Positions 1 to 5,670 of a DNA stretch of 12,872 nt are shown piece by piece. The notes beneath the pieces are model-generated. The model was given only the letters and a program-made list of their open reading frames with translations. It was not told the DNA's origin and ran no database searches. The position numbers and the translations under genes are program-made. This DNA is from an uncultured Moraxellaceae bacterium (GTDB lineage Bacteria > Pseudomonadota > Gammaproteobacteria > Pseudomonadales > Moraxellaceae), in the NCBI GenBank assembly GCA_937952925.1, contig CALFYA010000208.1:1-12872 (forward strand). The letters run 5' to 3'. The first letter of the stretch is position 1; each line of letters opens with the position of its first letter.

Positions 1-138
1 CATTCGTCGATTTTTTCTTAATATCATATTTTTATTCCGATAACTTCTTATAAAGCATGCTGTTTATGTCACTGATAATTTTTATTATCGGTGATGTGCT
101 ATTGATTTTTCATACATGAGCCACCTTACTTGTCAAAT
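1..138. other. Gene-free left edge
   Basis: AT-rich stretch at the window edge with no convincing coding potential. It lies beyond the 3' end of the minus-strand gene that stops at 139. The only structure I see is the inverted repeat at 69-94, listed separately. No clear promoter, tRNA or U-tailed terminator could be assigned. It may hold the 5' or 3' flank of a gene outside the window. Confidence 0.6.
69..94. repeat. 11-bp inverted repeat, TTTT loop
   Basis: TCACTGATAAT (69-79) and ATTATCGGTGA (84-94) are complementary over 11 positions, with one mismatch that is a G-U wobble in RNA. They are separated by a TTTT loop. The repeat sits about 45 bp past the stop of the minus-strand gene at 139, where a terminator could lie. 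No uridine tract follows on either strand, so it is at best a transcript-end hairpin or an operator for a gene outside the window. Confidence 0.4.
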
Positions 139-795
139 TTAGGGTTTAAACATCACTTTCACTTGATCAGCTTTGATCTTTTGGTACAGCTCACTCGCCC
201 ATGTATCAAGTGGATCATGTGCCATCAAGACTTCAAGCTGTTTGAGGGTGTCGGCTTGGCGTTTTTGAAACAAATAAGCAATCGCCAAACCGCGCTCAAC
301 CTCAGGGTTGTAGGCTGGTGCAAAATGCGCTTTGAGTCGTAATAAAGCTTGCTCACCCAAAGGTGCCGCTTGTGGGTTGACCGACAAATAGAAATAGGAT
401 GCGGCAAAATTACAGCCCACATGATTGAGATCTTGTGCCAGACAGGCTTGGATGGTCTGATGAGCTTTGCTGGACATACCAGCGACTTCCATGTTGTGGC
501 CTTGCCGATACAAATTGGCAAGCAGTGCCAGCGTATCGGTGGAAGGTGGTGTCGTGTTTGATAAGTTGAGCGCTTGGCGTAGCGTGGCTGACCAGACCTG
601 TTGGACATAGTCTCGTTGTTGTGTGGATTCAAATTGGGGGGGATAAGACCCGATCGTCGCGTTGAGCTGCTGCATCTGACGATCAAGCTGTTCAAGCGTA
701 GCAGCGTGTGCTGTTGTAGATAACCAGATGGTCATCATCATAGATAGCAAAGTTCGCATACCAGCACACATGATTTTTGATGTTGTAGGTAGCAT
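139..795 (-). CDS. Secreted helical protein of unknown function, TPR-like
   Basis: I do not recognise this gene. The 218-residue product begins with a hydrophobic segment that ends in the signal-peptidase-like site TTAHA-A (about residues 27-32), so export to the periplasm is likely. The mature part is mostly helical and rich in Ala, Leu and Gln. Segments such as LALLANLYRQGHNMEVAGM and GLAIAYLFQKRQADTLKQL look like degenerate tetratricopeptide helices, which suggests a protein-protein contact role (inference). Two cysteines (CLAQDLNHVGC, about residues 118-128) could form a disulfide. The start is uncertain: ATG at 795 has no clear ribosome site, and ATG at 771 or 759 would also leave a complete signal peptide (MRTLLSMMM... 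from 759). It lies 80 bp downstream of the PF10118 gene on the same strand, with a possible promoter of its own in the gap. Confidence 0.75.
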   Translation of the reverse strand: MLPTTSKIMCAGMRTLLSMMMTIWLSTTAHAATLEQLDRQMQQLNATIGSYPPQFESTQQRDYVQQVWSATLRQALNLSNTTPPSTDTLALLANLYRQGHNMEVAGMSSKAHQTIQACLAQDLNHVGCNFAASYFYLSVNPQAAPLGEQALLRLKAHFAPAYNPEVERGLAIAYLFQKRQADTLKQLEVLMAHDPLDTWASELYQKIKADQVKVMFKP

Positions 796-829
796 AGGCG
801 CTGGTAGGCTGGTTTGTCATGTATTTTCT

Positions 830-858
830 TATTTAACATAAGATATATTATGCGACAA
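830..858 (-). promoter_or_regulatory. Candidate promoter for the secreted protein gene
   Basis: Read on the minus strand, TTGTCG (853-858) and TAAATA (830-835) are separated by exactly 17 bp, a sigma-70-like arrangement. The -35 end lies within a perfect inverted repeat, ATATATT (843-849) and AATATAT (857-863), with 7 bp between the arms. The region is the 80-bp gap between two co-oriented genes, so the downstream gene may be transcribed on its own. This is judged by eye only. Confidence 0.35.
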
Positions 859-875
859 TATATGCCATCTGATCG

Positions 876-1715
876 TCAGGCGTTGAGTGCCAAACGCTCA
901 CGCCAAATCTGCTGTATCGCCACGGAATCGTGTTGATTGGGATGAAATCTTGATGAGAAATAATCAAAAAATTCAGTCACAACCCGCTGATTAATCAAGC
1001 CTTGTTGACCCATAAAGGTGTGATAAAACCGCTGAATATGCGACCATGACCACTGGCGATCTGCCGAGACCAAACGACACATATTGTAGGCCATAAAACC
1101 AAACAGTGCGCTACTCGCGATGGCCATCCAGCCTTGTCGTACCCATTCTGTCCCGCCGAGCGCCCGATAGGCATCAAAAAACACTGCTTTGTGCTCGTTT
1201 TCTTCAATCGCATGCCACAGCCATAATTGCCCGACCGGCCCAGTCATGTGAGCCGTGAGATCATCACGGCGTAACAACTCAGCCCCTAAGGTTGCGGTGA
1301 TGTGCTCAATAGCGCAGCCAATCGCCATGTTGTGCATCGGTGGCAAATACCGCTGGAACAGGTGATACAACACGTCCATATAACGCTCAAGGCTGTGTAG
1401 ATCAATTTGTTGCTCATCTGCATAACGATTAAAGGCCAAATGCTCTTGGGCATGCATCGCCTCTTGCCCGATAAACCCACTGATTTCATCTTGCAACACC
1501 GGATCATCAATCTGTGCACGCAGTTGACGCAAGGTCTTGATCAGATACAGCTCACCACGCGGAAAAATCGCCGACATGCCATTAAACAAATGAGTCAACA
1601 GCGGATCTTCGCCAAACCAATAGCGACTCGACACCTTAAAGTCAAAGCGAAAACGACGTACCGGAAAGCTGGCCTGCCGCCGTTTGGCAATTGGTTCACG
1701 CACTGCATATTGCAT
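876..1715 (-). CDS. PF10118-type predicted metal-dependent hydrolase (ferritin-like)
   Basis: The product of about 279 residues resembles the family annotated as 'predicted metal-dependent hydrolase' (PF10118); its true reaction is not established. Numbered from ATG 1715, it carries an EXXH motif, E85-A-M-H88, followed by H92, then E137-H138, then a second motif, E171-E-N-E-H175. Together with E55 this spacing looks like a four-helix, ferritin-like carboxylate/histidine metal site (inference). There is no signal peptide, though a hydrophobic stretch (MAIASSALFGFMAYNM) could associate with a membrane. The start could also be GTG at 1724, three codons upstream; neither has a strong ribosome site, and I prefer the ATG. 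The gene is divergent from a TetR regulator, and a 24-bp palindrome lies just upstream of its start. Repression by that regulator is therefore the simplest model. Confidence 0.8.
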   Translation of the reverse strand: MQYAVREPIAKRRQASFPVRRFRFDFKVSSRYWFGEDPLLTHLFNGMSAIFPRGELYLIKTLRQLRAQIDDPVLQDEISGFIGQEAMHAQEHLAFNRYADEQQIDLHSLERYMDVLYHLFQRYLPPMHNMAIGCAIEHITATLGAELLRRDDLTAHMTGPVGQLWLWHAIEENEHKAVFFDAYRALGGTEWVRQGWMAIASSALFGFMAYNMCRLVSADRQWSWSHIQRFYHTFMGQQGLINQRVVTEFFDYFSSRFHPNQHDSVAIQQIWRERLALNA

Positions 1716-1728
1716 GAGAGACACTCAT

Positions 1729-1752
1729 CAAAAGAACTAATTAGTACTTTTG
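1729..1752. promoter_or_regulatory. 24-bp palindromic operator, likely TetR-type
   Basis: A perfect 10-bp palindrome, ACTAATTAGT (1736-1745), is flanked by CAAAAG (1729-1734) and CTTTTG (1747-1752). Only the pair 1735/1746 (A/A) breaks the symmetry, so 22 of 24 bases are symmetric. It lies 13 bp upstream of the ATG at 1715 and overlaps the candidate -10 of that minus-strand gene. TetR-family proteins commonly bind such palindromes in the region between their own gene and a divergent target. The binding protein is inferred from position. Confidence 0.65.
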
Positions 1753-1777
1753 TATAGAAAGCAAAACATCAAGTCAA
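1749..1777 (-). promoter_or_regulatory. Candidate promoter of the PF10118 gene
   Basis: On the minus strand, TTGACT (1772-1777) is a good -35. The -10 could be TACAAA (1749-1754) at 17 bp spacing or TATACA (1751-1756) at 15 bp. The palindrome at 1729-1752 overlaps the downstream edge of either -10, so a bound repressor would block the polymerase there. Confidence 0.45.
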
Positions 1778-1877
1778 TAACAACATTTTAAAAGCATGAA
1801 TTTATGGTGTTTATTGATAGGTTGAAGTGACGGTTTTAATCATGCTAAGGTGATTTTTTTGGTGATGCGTGTGTGTT

Positions 1878-2555
1878 GTGAGTCAACTGTCTGGGATTTT
1901 TGCCACCGATCAAGCGGGGCTGCCGCGTGGTCGTACTGCCCGAGATCACGATCATATTCGTGAGCAACAACAGCGACGGATTGTGCGTGGTGCGATTTCT
2001 GCATTTGCAAAACATGGTTATGCAGCGACGACCATTACCGATATCGTCAAAAATGCACGGGTCTCACGCCAAGCGTTTTATGAGATTTTTAGCAGTAAAG
2101 AAGCGTGCTTTTTGGCAGCCGAAGCGCTCGGGCGTCAGGCGTTACAGGTTGATATTCAGGCGGTCTCGCTTCCCACCATCACGTGTCCAGATCAGTGGGT
2201 ACGTCAATTTATTCGAGCATATTTGCAGCTTTGCAGTGCCGAGCCTGAGTTTAGCCGTGCATGGGCGATTGAGTTTCCAAACGCCAGTGCGCTCACCTTG
2301 CAACAACGCAATGCGTTTTTTGAGCAGTTGGCGCACGCATTACAACAAGGCCATCAGACCATCCGACAGCTCAACTCGCAGCCAATACCGACCTTCCCCG
2401 CCATGTTTTACGATCTAGCGGTTGGCGGTGCGTATGAAATGGTTTATCGGCAGATTGCCAAAGGTCAATTTGAGCAGCTTCAATCCCTTGAGGATGTGTT
2501 GGTGCAGTTTATTTTGCATACACTTGGTGAGCAACCAAGGAAATCAGAAAAATAA
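1878..2555 (+). CDS. TetR/AcrR-family transcriptional regulator
   Basis: A DNA-binding repressor of about 225 residues. The N-terminal part holds a TetR helix-turn-helix, in the segment ISAFAKHGYAATTITDIV followed by the recognition-helix region KNARVSRQAFYEIFSSKEACF (about residues 40-78 of the product). The remainder is a helical ligand-binding domain of ordinary length; the ligand cannot be told from sequence. An Arg/His/Gln-rich linker (GRTARDHDHIREQQQRR) precedes the HTH, as in several members with extended N-termini. The start is uncertain: GTG 1878 sits 11 nt after GGTGAT (1861-1866), while in-frame GTG 1869 would lie too close to it. The gene is divergent from the PF10118 gene, across an intergenic region that carries a strong palindrome, so it probably controls that gene and perhaps itself. 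Its 3' end overlaps the convergent arsR-like gene by 12 bp. Confidence 0.9.
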   Translation: MSQLSGIFATDQAGLPRGRTARDHDHIREQQQRRIVRGAISAFAKHGYAATTITDIVKNARVSRQAFYEIFSSKEACFLAAEALGRQALQVDIQAVSLPTITCPDQWVRQFIRAYLQLCSAEPEFSRAWAIEFPNASALTLQQRNAFFEQLAHALQQGHQTIRQLNSQPIPTFPAMFYDLAVGGAYEMVYRQIAKGQFEQLQSLEDVLVQFILHTLGEQPRKSEK

Positions 2556-2819
2556 CCGAAGGCGCTCACGCATGTCTTCATTGAGCGCGCAACGTAAATA
2601 TTTGCCAGTACGCTCCACACGGATGAGTTTTGCTTGCTCCAAAATTTTGATGTGATGCGAAATGGTCGGTGCACCAATATCAAGGCGTGCAATCAAATCT
2701 TGCAGCAAGCAGCACTCAAAGGCAGCCGAAGTCTGCGCCATCAAACGCTGATAAATTTCGAGTCGGTGTGGATTGGCAAGTGCGGCAAATGCCTGCACCA
2801 GCTCATCATGCGCGGTCAT
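2544..2819 (-). CDS. ArsR-family winged-helix regulator
   Basis: A 91-residue protein with the ArsR/SmtB winged-helix layout. The N-terminal helix LVQAFAALANPHRLEIYQRL is followed by the recognition region GAPTISHHIKILEQAKLI (about residues 49-66) and the wing VERTGKYLRCAL. The place where metal-sensing members have ELCVCDL reads ECCLLQDL, with adjacent Cys36-Cys37 and another Cys at 77. Sensing could therefore be thiol- or redox-based rather than the classic arsenite site (inference). It is divergent from the nitroreductase, 137 bp apart, with a dyad-rich promoter between them, so that gene is the likely target. No good ribosome site precedes ATG 2819. The 3' end overlaps the convergent tetR by 12 bp. 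Confidence 0.9.
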   Translation of the reverse strand: MTAHDELVQAFAALANPHRLEIYQRLMAQTSAAFECCLLQDLIARLDIGAPTISHHIKILEQAKLIRVERTGKYLRCALNEDMRERLRLFF

Positions 2820-2889
2820 CGGATCAACAGGGGCTATAGGTGATCAGATGATCCTAACACACTTGAACCCGACAGTTGATCTGGATAGT

Positions 2890-2935
2890 TTGACAATCTT
2901 CGAATTGTTCGATAGTTTTCGAACTGTTATAGAAT
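2890..2935 (+). promoter_or_regulatory. Nitroreductase promoter with TTCGA operator repeats
   Basis: A consensus -35 TTGACA (2890-2895) stands 17 bp before TAGTTT (2913-2918). A second possible pair is TTGTTC (2905-2910) and TATAGA (2928-2933), also 17 bp apart. Over this region TTCGA occurs at 2899, 2908 and 2918, about one helical turn apart. The last two form the perfect dyad GTTCGA (2907-2912), 6-bp spacer, TCGAAC (2919-2924). Any protein bound there would cover the -10 or spacer. The neighbouring ArsR-type protein is the obvious candidate. Confidence 0.55.
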
Positions 2936-2956
2936 CCTTTGATTTATGGAGCCGTC

Positions 2957-3730
2957 ATGTCATCTTCAGAACTCCCCACCATCAATATGGGTGGTAAACA
3001 GCGTTATTACGAGCCTGCACCACAAGATATTGATGTGGATAATTTTCGTAAAGTGATCACCAGCCGTCGTTCGGTACGCAAATTTACCAGCAAGCCGATT
3101 CCGCAAGCGGTGCTCGATGATTGTCTGGATATGGCGATGCTTGCGCCATGTTCATCGGGTCTACAACCGTGGGAATTTTATGTGGTGCGTTCGGCTGACA
3201 AAAAAGCCAAACTAGTCAAAGCCTGTATGAGCCAATGGGCAGCCAAAAGCGCGGCTGAACTGATCGTGTGTGTAGCACGTACCGATCGGGTCAATGAGTT
3301 TTCACGCCAAATGCTACGCGAATGGCCGATGCCCGATGTCCCGCCACTGGTGCGCCGTTATTATCAATTGATCCCCTACAACTACACGCCTGGCCCAATG
3401 AACAGTTTGGCTTACCTCAAAAAAGCGGCGTTTGGCATTGGCGGGTTGGTCGCGCCTGTACCGCGTGGCCCCTACACCCGCGCCGAGGTCGAAGCATGGG
3501 CAATCAAAAGCACCGCGCTGGCCTGTGAAAACTTGGTACTCGCCTTCCGTGCGCATGGGTTTGACACCTGTATGATGGAAGGCTTTGATGCGGCACGGGT
3601 CAGCAAAATGCTCAAACTCGATAGCAACGCCATTCCGGTCATGGTGATTGGCGCTGGTGAGCGTACCGATGATGGCGTATTTTGGCCGCAAATTCGCTTT
3701 GATCGCAGCCTATTTGTCCATGAGGTGTGA
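2957..3730 (+). CDS. FMN-dependent nitroreductase-family oxidoreductase
   Basis: A cytoplasmic flavoprotein of 257 residues, of the family that reduces nitro compounds, quinones or related substrates with NAD(P)H. The N-terminal phosphate-binding motif SRRSVRKF (about residues 36-43) and APCSSGLQPWEFYVV (about 63-77) fit FMN contacts. The C-terminal half has ALACENLVLAFRAHGFDTCMMEGFD and IPVMVIGAGER, typical of the fold. The start is ATG 2957, because GGAG (2948-2951) lies 5 nt before it; a TTG at 2939 in the same frame has no such site. It is divergent from the arsR-like gene and has a dyad across its promoter, so regulated expression is likely. Its 3' end overlaps the convergent cupin gene by 21 bp. 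The real substrate is unknown. Confidence 0.9.
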   Translation: MSSSELPTINMGGKQRYYEPAPQDIDVDNFRKVITSRRSVRKFTSKPIPQAVLDDCLDMAMLAPCSSGLQPWEFYVVRSADKKAKLVKACMSQWAAKSAAELIVCVARTDRVNEFSRQMLREWPMPDVPPLVRRYYQLIPYNYTPGPMNSLAYLKKAAFGIGGLVAPVPRGPYTRAEVEAWAIKSTALACENLVLAFRAHGFDTCMMEGFDAARVSKMLKLDSNAIPVMVIGAGERTDDGVFWPQIRFDRSLFVHEV

Positions 3731-4414
3731 TAACGGCTGTCGCCACCCTTCATAGATCAACAACTGCACCTCCTGATCAGCCGCGTGCCATGTTATCACG
3801 CGCTGATCAGGAAAACGCAGCCATGTTTTTTCATCATAAATAGTTTGATTTTCAATGATTTTACCTTGATTAATCCAGATTTCGACCGCTTGGCCAAACG
3901 CGAGTGTGACCGTATGATGCGCAGGGATTTTTAATATATAGATATATAGGTTTCTATATTGATGTAGATCACAACGTTGTATGCCCTGCCCGATCTGTTG
4001 CCACACGCTCATCTGCGGCGTCAGTGCGCACTGTCGCGTATCATCGGGCAACACTTGCCACAAGCGAACCAAAATCTCACAGCCTTGCACTGAGAATGGC
4101 GCGTGTGAACTGCCGACGGGATTACGCAAATAACTACCCGCCGGATAGCCGCCATGCTCATCTGAAAACACGCCGGACAACACCCAAATCTCTTCACCTC
4201 CACCATGCGTATGAGCAGGAAAATGACTACCGGCGGCATAACGCACCACGCTCGTGGCATAGGCGACTTCCGCACCGATGCGCATCAATGGACGGCGACT
4301 CACCCCGATACTTGGTGAGGTGTACCACATGGCGGTGGCCGCATGATCAACCACCACTTGATCAAACTGATGATGATAAGCGTTGGGAAGCTGTTCGGCA
4401 GGCTGCAATGACAT
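3710..4414 (-). CDS. ChrR-like cupin-domain protein
   Basis: A 234-residue protein. The first half is a cupin of the type found in the C-terminal domain of ChrR anti-sigma factors. Motif 1 has H68, H70 and E74/E75 in HTHGGGEEIWVLSG, and motif 2 ends with H104 in SYLRNPVGSSHAP, giving a complete metal-binding set. The N-terminal zinc-binding anti-sigma domain of true ChrR is absent, so this is a stand-alone cupin with an unknown small-molecule or redox role. The second half (about 140-234) includes VTLAFGQAVEIWINQGKIIENQTIYDEKTWLRFP, which looks like a second, degenerate cupin barrel lacking metal residues. It overlaps the nitroreductase 3' end by 21 bp. Its start lies 68 bp from the divergent ynfA start. 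No strong ribosome site is visible. Confidence 0.8.
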   Translation of the reverse strand: MSLQPAEQLPNAYHHQFDQVVVDHAATAMWYTSPSIGVSRRPLMRIGAEVAYATSVVRYAAGSHFPAHTHGGGEEIWVLSGVFSDEHGGYPAGSYLRNPVGSSHAPFSVQGCEILVRLWQVLPDDTRQCALTPQMSVWQQIGQGIQRCDLHQYRNLYIYILKIPAHHTVTLAFGQAVEIWINQGKIIENQTIYDEKTWLRFPDQRVITWHAADQEVQLLIYEGWRQPLSHLMDK

Positions 4415-4482
4415 GACCGATCACAAAGCAGAAGTTGAGATTTGCTATGATGCCTGATCTGGTCGCTGATGTAGATGGGCGT

Positions 4483-4806
4483 ATGCTGATCAAAACCGTC
4501 TTGTTGTATGGCGTGACGGCGCTGGCTGAAATTGTCGGCTGTTATTTGCCGTATTTGGTGCTCAAACAAGGCAAAAGCGCATGGCTGTTGATCCCTGCGG
4601 TACTGGCACTTGGGTTGTTTGCATGGTTACTCACCTTGCATCCGGCAGCGTCGGGGCGTGTGTATGCGGCTTATGGTGGGGTATATATTGCGGTGGCGTT
4701 GCTGTGGTTGTGGTTGGTCGATGGCATTACTCCATCGACGTGGGATGTCGTTGGGGTGGGATTGGCACTCGCGGGCATGGCAGTGATTGTGCTTGCACCG
4801 CGTTAG
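4483..4806 (+). CDS. ynfA: YnfA-family (UPF0060) small membrane protein
   Basis: An inner-membrane protein of 107 residues, a close match in length and sequence to the YnfA/UPF0060 family, which is structurally related to small multidrug resistance transporters. Four hydrophobic helices are visible: LIKTVLLYGVTALAEIVGC, WLLIPAVLALGLFAWLLTL, YAAYGGVYIAVALLWLWLV and VVGVGLALAGMAVIVLA. The family signature LHPAASGRVYAAYGGVY is intact. The start is set at ATG 4483 because MLIKTVLLYG aligns with the usual N-terminus. In-frame starts at 4447 and 4450 (GAG at 4437-4439 upstream) would add 11 to 12 extra residues. An efflux role is inferred from the family. It is divergent from the cupin gene and convergent with the next gene, with only 12 bp between the stops. 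Confidence 0.93.
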   Translation: MLIKTVLLYGVTALAEIVGCYLPYLVLKQGKSAWLLIPAVLALGLFAWLLTLHPAASGRVYAAYGGVYIAVALLWLWLVDGITPSTWDVVGVGLALAGMAVIVLAPR

Positions 4807-4818
4807 GCTGTTCTATGA

Positions 4819-5622
4819 TCACGCATCTGGTGCAAGCATTTTGATCGCCTGACGTTCTTCGGTGCTGTATTGCTGTCGATCCATCTGTTCACGCACAAAA
4901 TCACGCAATGACGGATTTTTCCACATATTGCGCAGCATCACCATTCGCGTGGTTTTGACCACCGCCAAATGTGGGGTTTTTTCCACCAAACGCTCAAATG
5001 ATAAATAGACCTGTTGCGCTTCGGCCAAACGCTGGCTGCCCAACTCTTCATTCAGCAGGGCAATCCTCTCTTGAATCCCCATCACGGTTGGAATGCTGTT
5101 GCGGCGCAATACGCTATGTCCATCGGCATTAACCAGATCCACCACCCGTTCACCGGCAAAAGTCATGGCGGGCGGCACAATCACATGCGCATTGGCTGTG
5201 GTTTTGAGGGCAAGATAACTGCTGTCCAAACTTGGATTGTGTTTGAGTATTGTGCTGTGTTCACTGGCCGCCACTTGCAGCATGCTGTCGTCGTTGGCAA
5301 CGGCGAGGGCTTCGTATACGGTGTTGTGTGGGTGGGGCTGGCTTTGCTCGATCACCACAAATGGTACACGAGGCGCTTGTGCATAGTTTTTGGGTGCAGA
5401 TAAAAATGACGGGAGTTCTTTGCCGCGGACAAACACATACATCAGCGCGCCTTTTTTATCGACCACCACTGCCACAATGTTGGGATGGCGATATTTGGCA
5501 TCGAGCTGGAGATACACTTGATCTAAGCCCGATGGGGCGATTGTGCTTGAAGGCGTGGTCTCAGCGTAAACGATCGGCGCTGCACTAATCAGTGCAGACA
5601 GCATCCATGCCATGTATTTCAT
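4819..5622 (-). CDS. Secreted protein of unknown function downstream of cysA
   Basis: I do not recognise this 267-residue protein. It starts with a clear signal peptide (MKYMAWMLSALISAAPIVYA, cleavage after YA), and the mature part has no cysteine. The first half is rich in beta-prone segments (IVAVVVDKKGALMYVFVRG, HVIVPPAMTFAGERVVDLV). The second half is helical and charged (IQERIALLNEELGSQRLAEAQQVYLSFERLVEK, LRDFVREQMDRQQYSTEERQAIKML). It follows cysA on the same strand after a 48-bp gap, so it may be transcribed with the sulfate genes. A long perfect inverted repeat ends 4 nt before ATG 5622 and may control it. In-frame TTG 5670 would extend through that repeat and spoil the signal peptide, so I reject it. 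A role in sulfur uptake is only a guess from position. Confidence 0.75.
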   Translation of the reverse strand: MKYMAWMLSALISAAPIVYAETTPSSTIAPSGLDQVYLQLDAKYRHPNIVAVVVDKKGALMYVFVRGKELPSFLSAPKNYAQAPRVPFVVIEQSQPHPHNTVYEALAVANDDSMLQVAASEHSTILKHNPSLDSSYLALKTTANAHVIVPPAMTFAGERVVDLVNADGHSVLRRNSIPTVMGIQERIALLNEELGSQRLAEAQQVYLSFERLVEKTPHLAVVKTTRMVMLRNMWKNPSLRDFVREQMDRQQYSTEERQAIKMLAPDA

Positions 5623-5626
5623 GATG

Positions 5627-5656
5627 TACTCGGAATATCGGGCGATATTCCGAGTA
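5627..5656. repeat. 30-bp palindrome between cysA and the next gene
   Basis: TACTCGGAATATCG (5627-5640) and CGATATTCCGAGTA (5643-5656) are perfectly complementary over 14 bp, with GG between them. On the minus strand the element begins 14 bp past the cysA stop and ends 4 nt before the next ATG. No uridine tract follows, so it is not an ordinary terminator. In RNA it would place the GAG of any ribosome site inside the stem. As DNA it overlaps a TATACT that could be a -10 (5653-5658, minus strand), so it could be an operator. Confidence 0.75.
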
Positions 5657-5670
5657 TAAACAACGATCAA

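Noticed and set aside
3936..3960. Tandem ATATATAG-like repeat, a possible promoter or microsatellite
   Set aside because: It lies inside the cupin coding sequence and simply encodes the NLYIYIL stretch; only two imperfect copies are present.
5627..5656. The cysA-downstream palindrome as an intrinsic terminator
   Set aside because: No T tract follows on either strand, and the next co-oriented gene starts 4 nt later.
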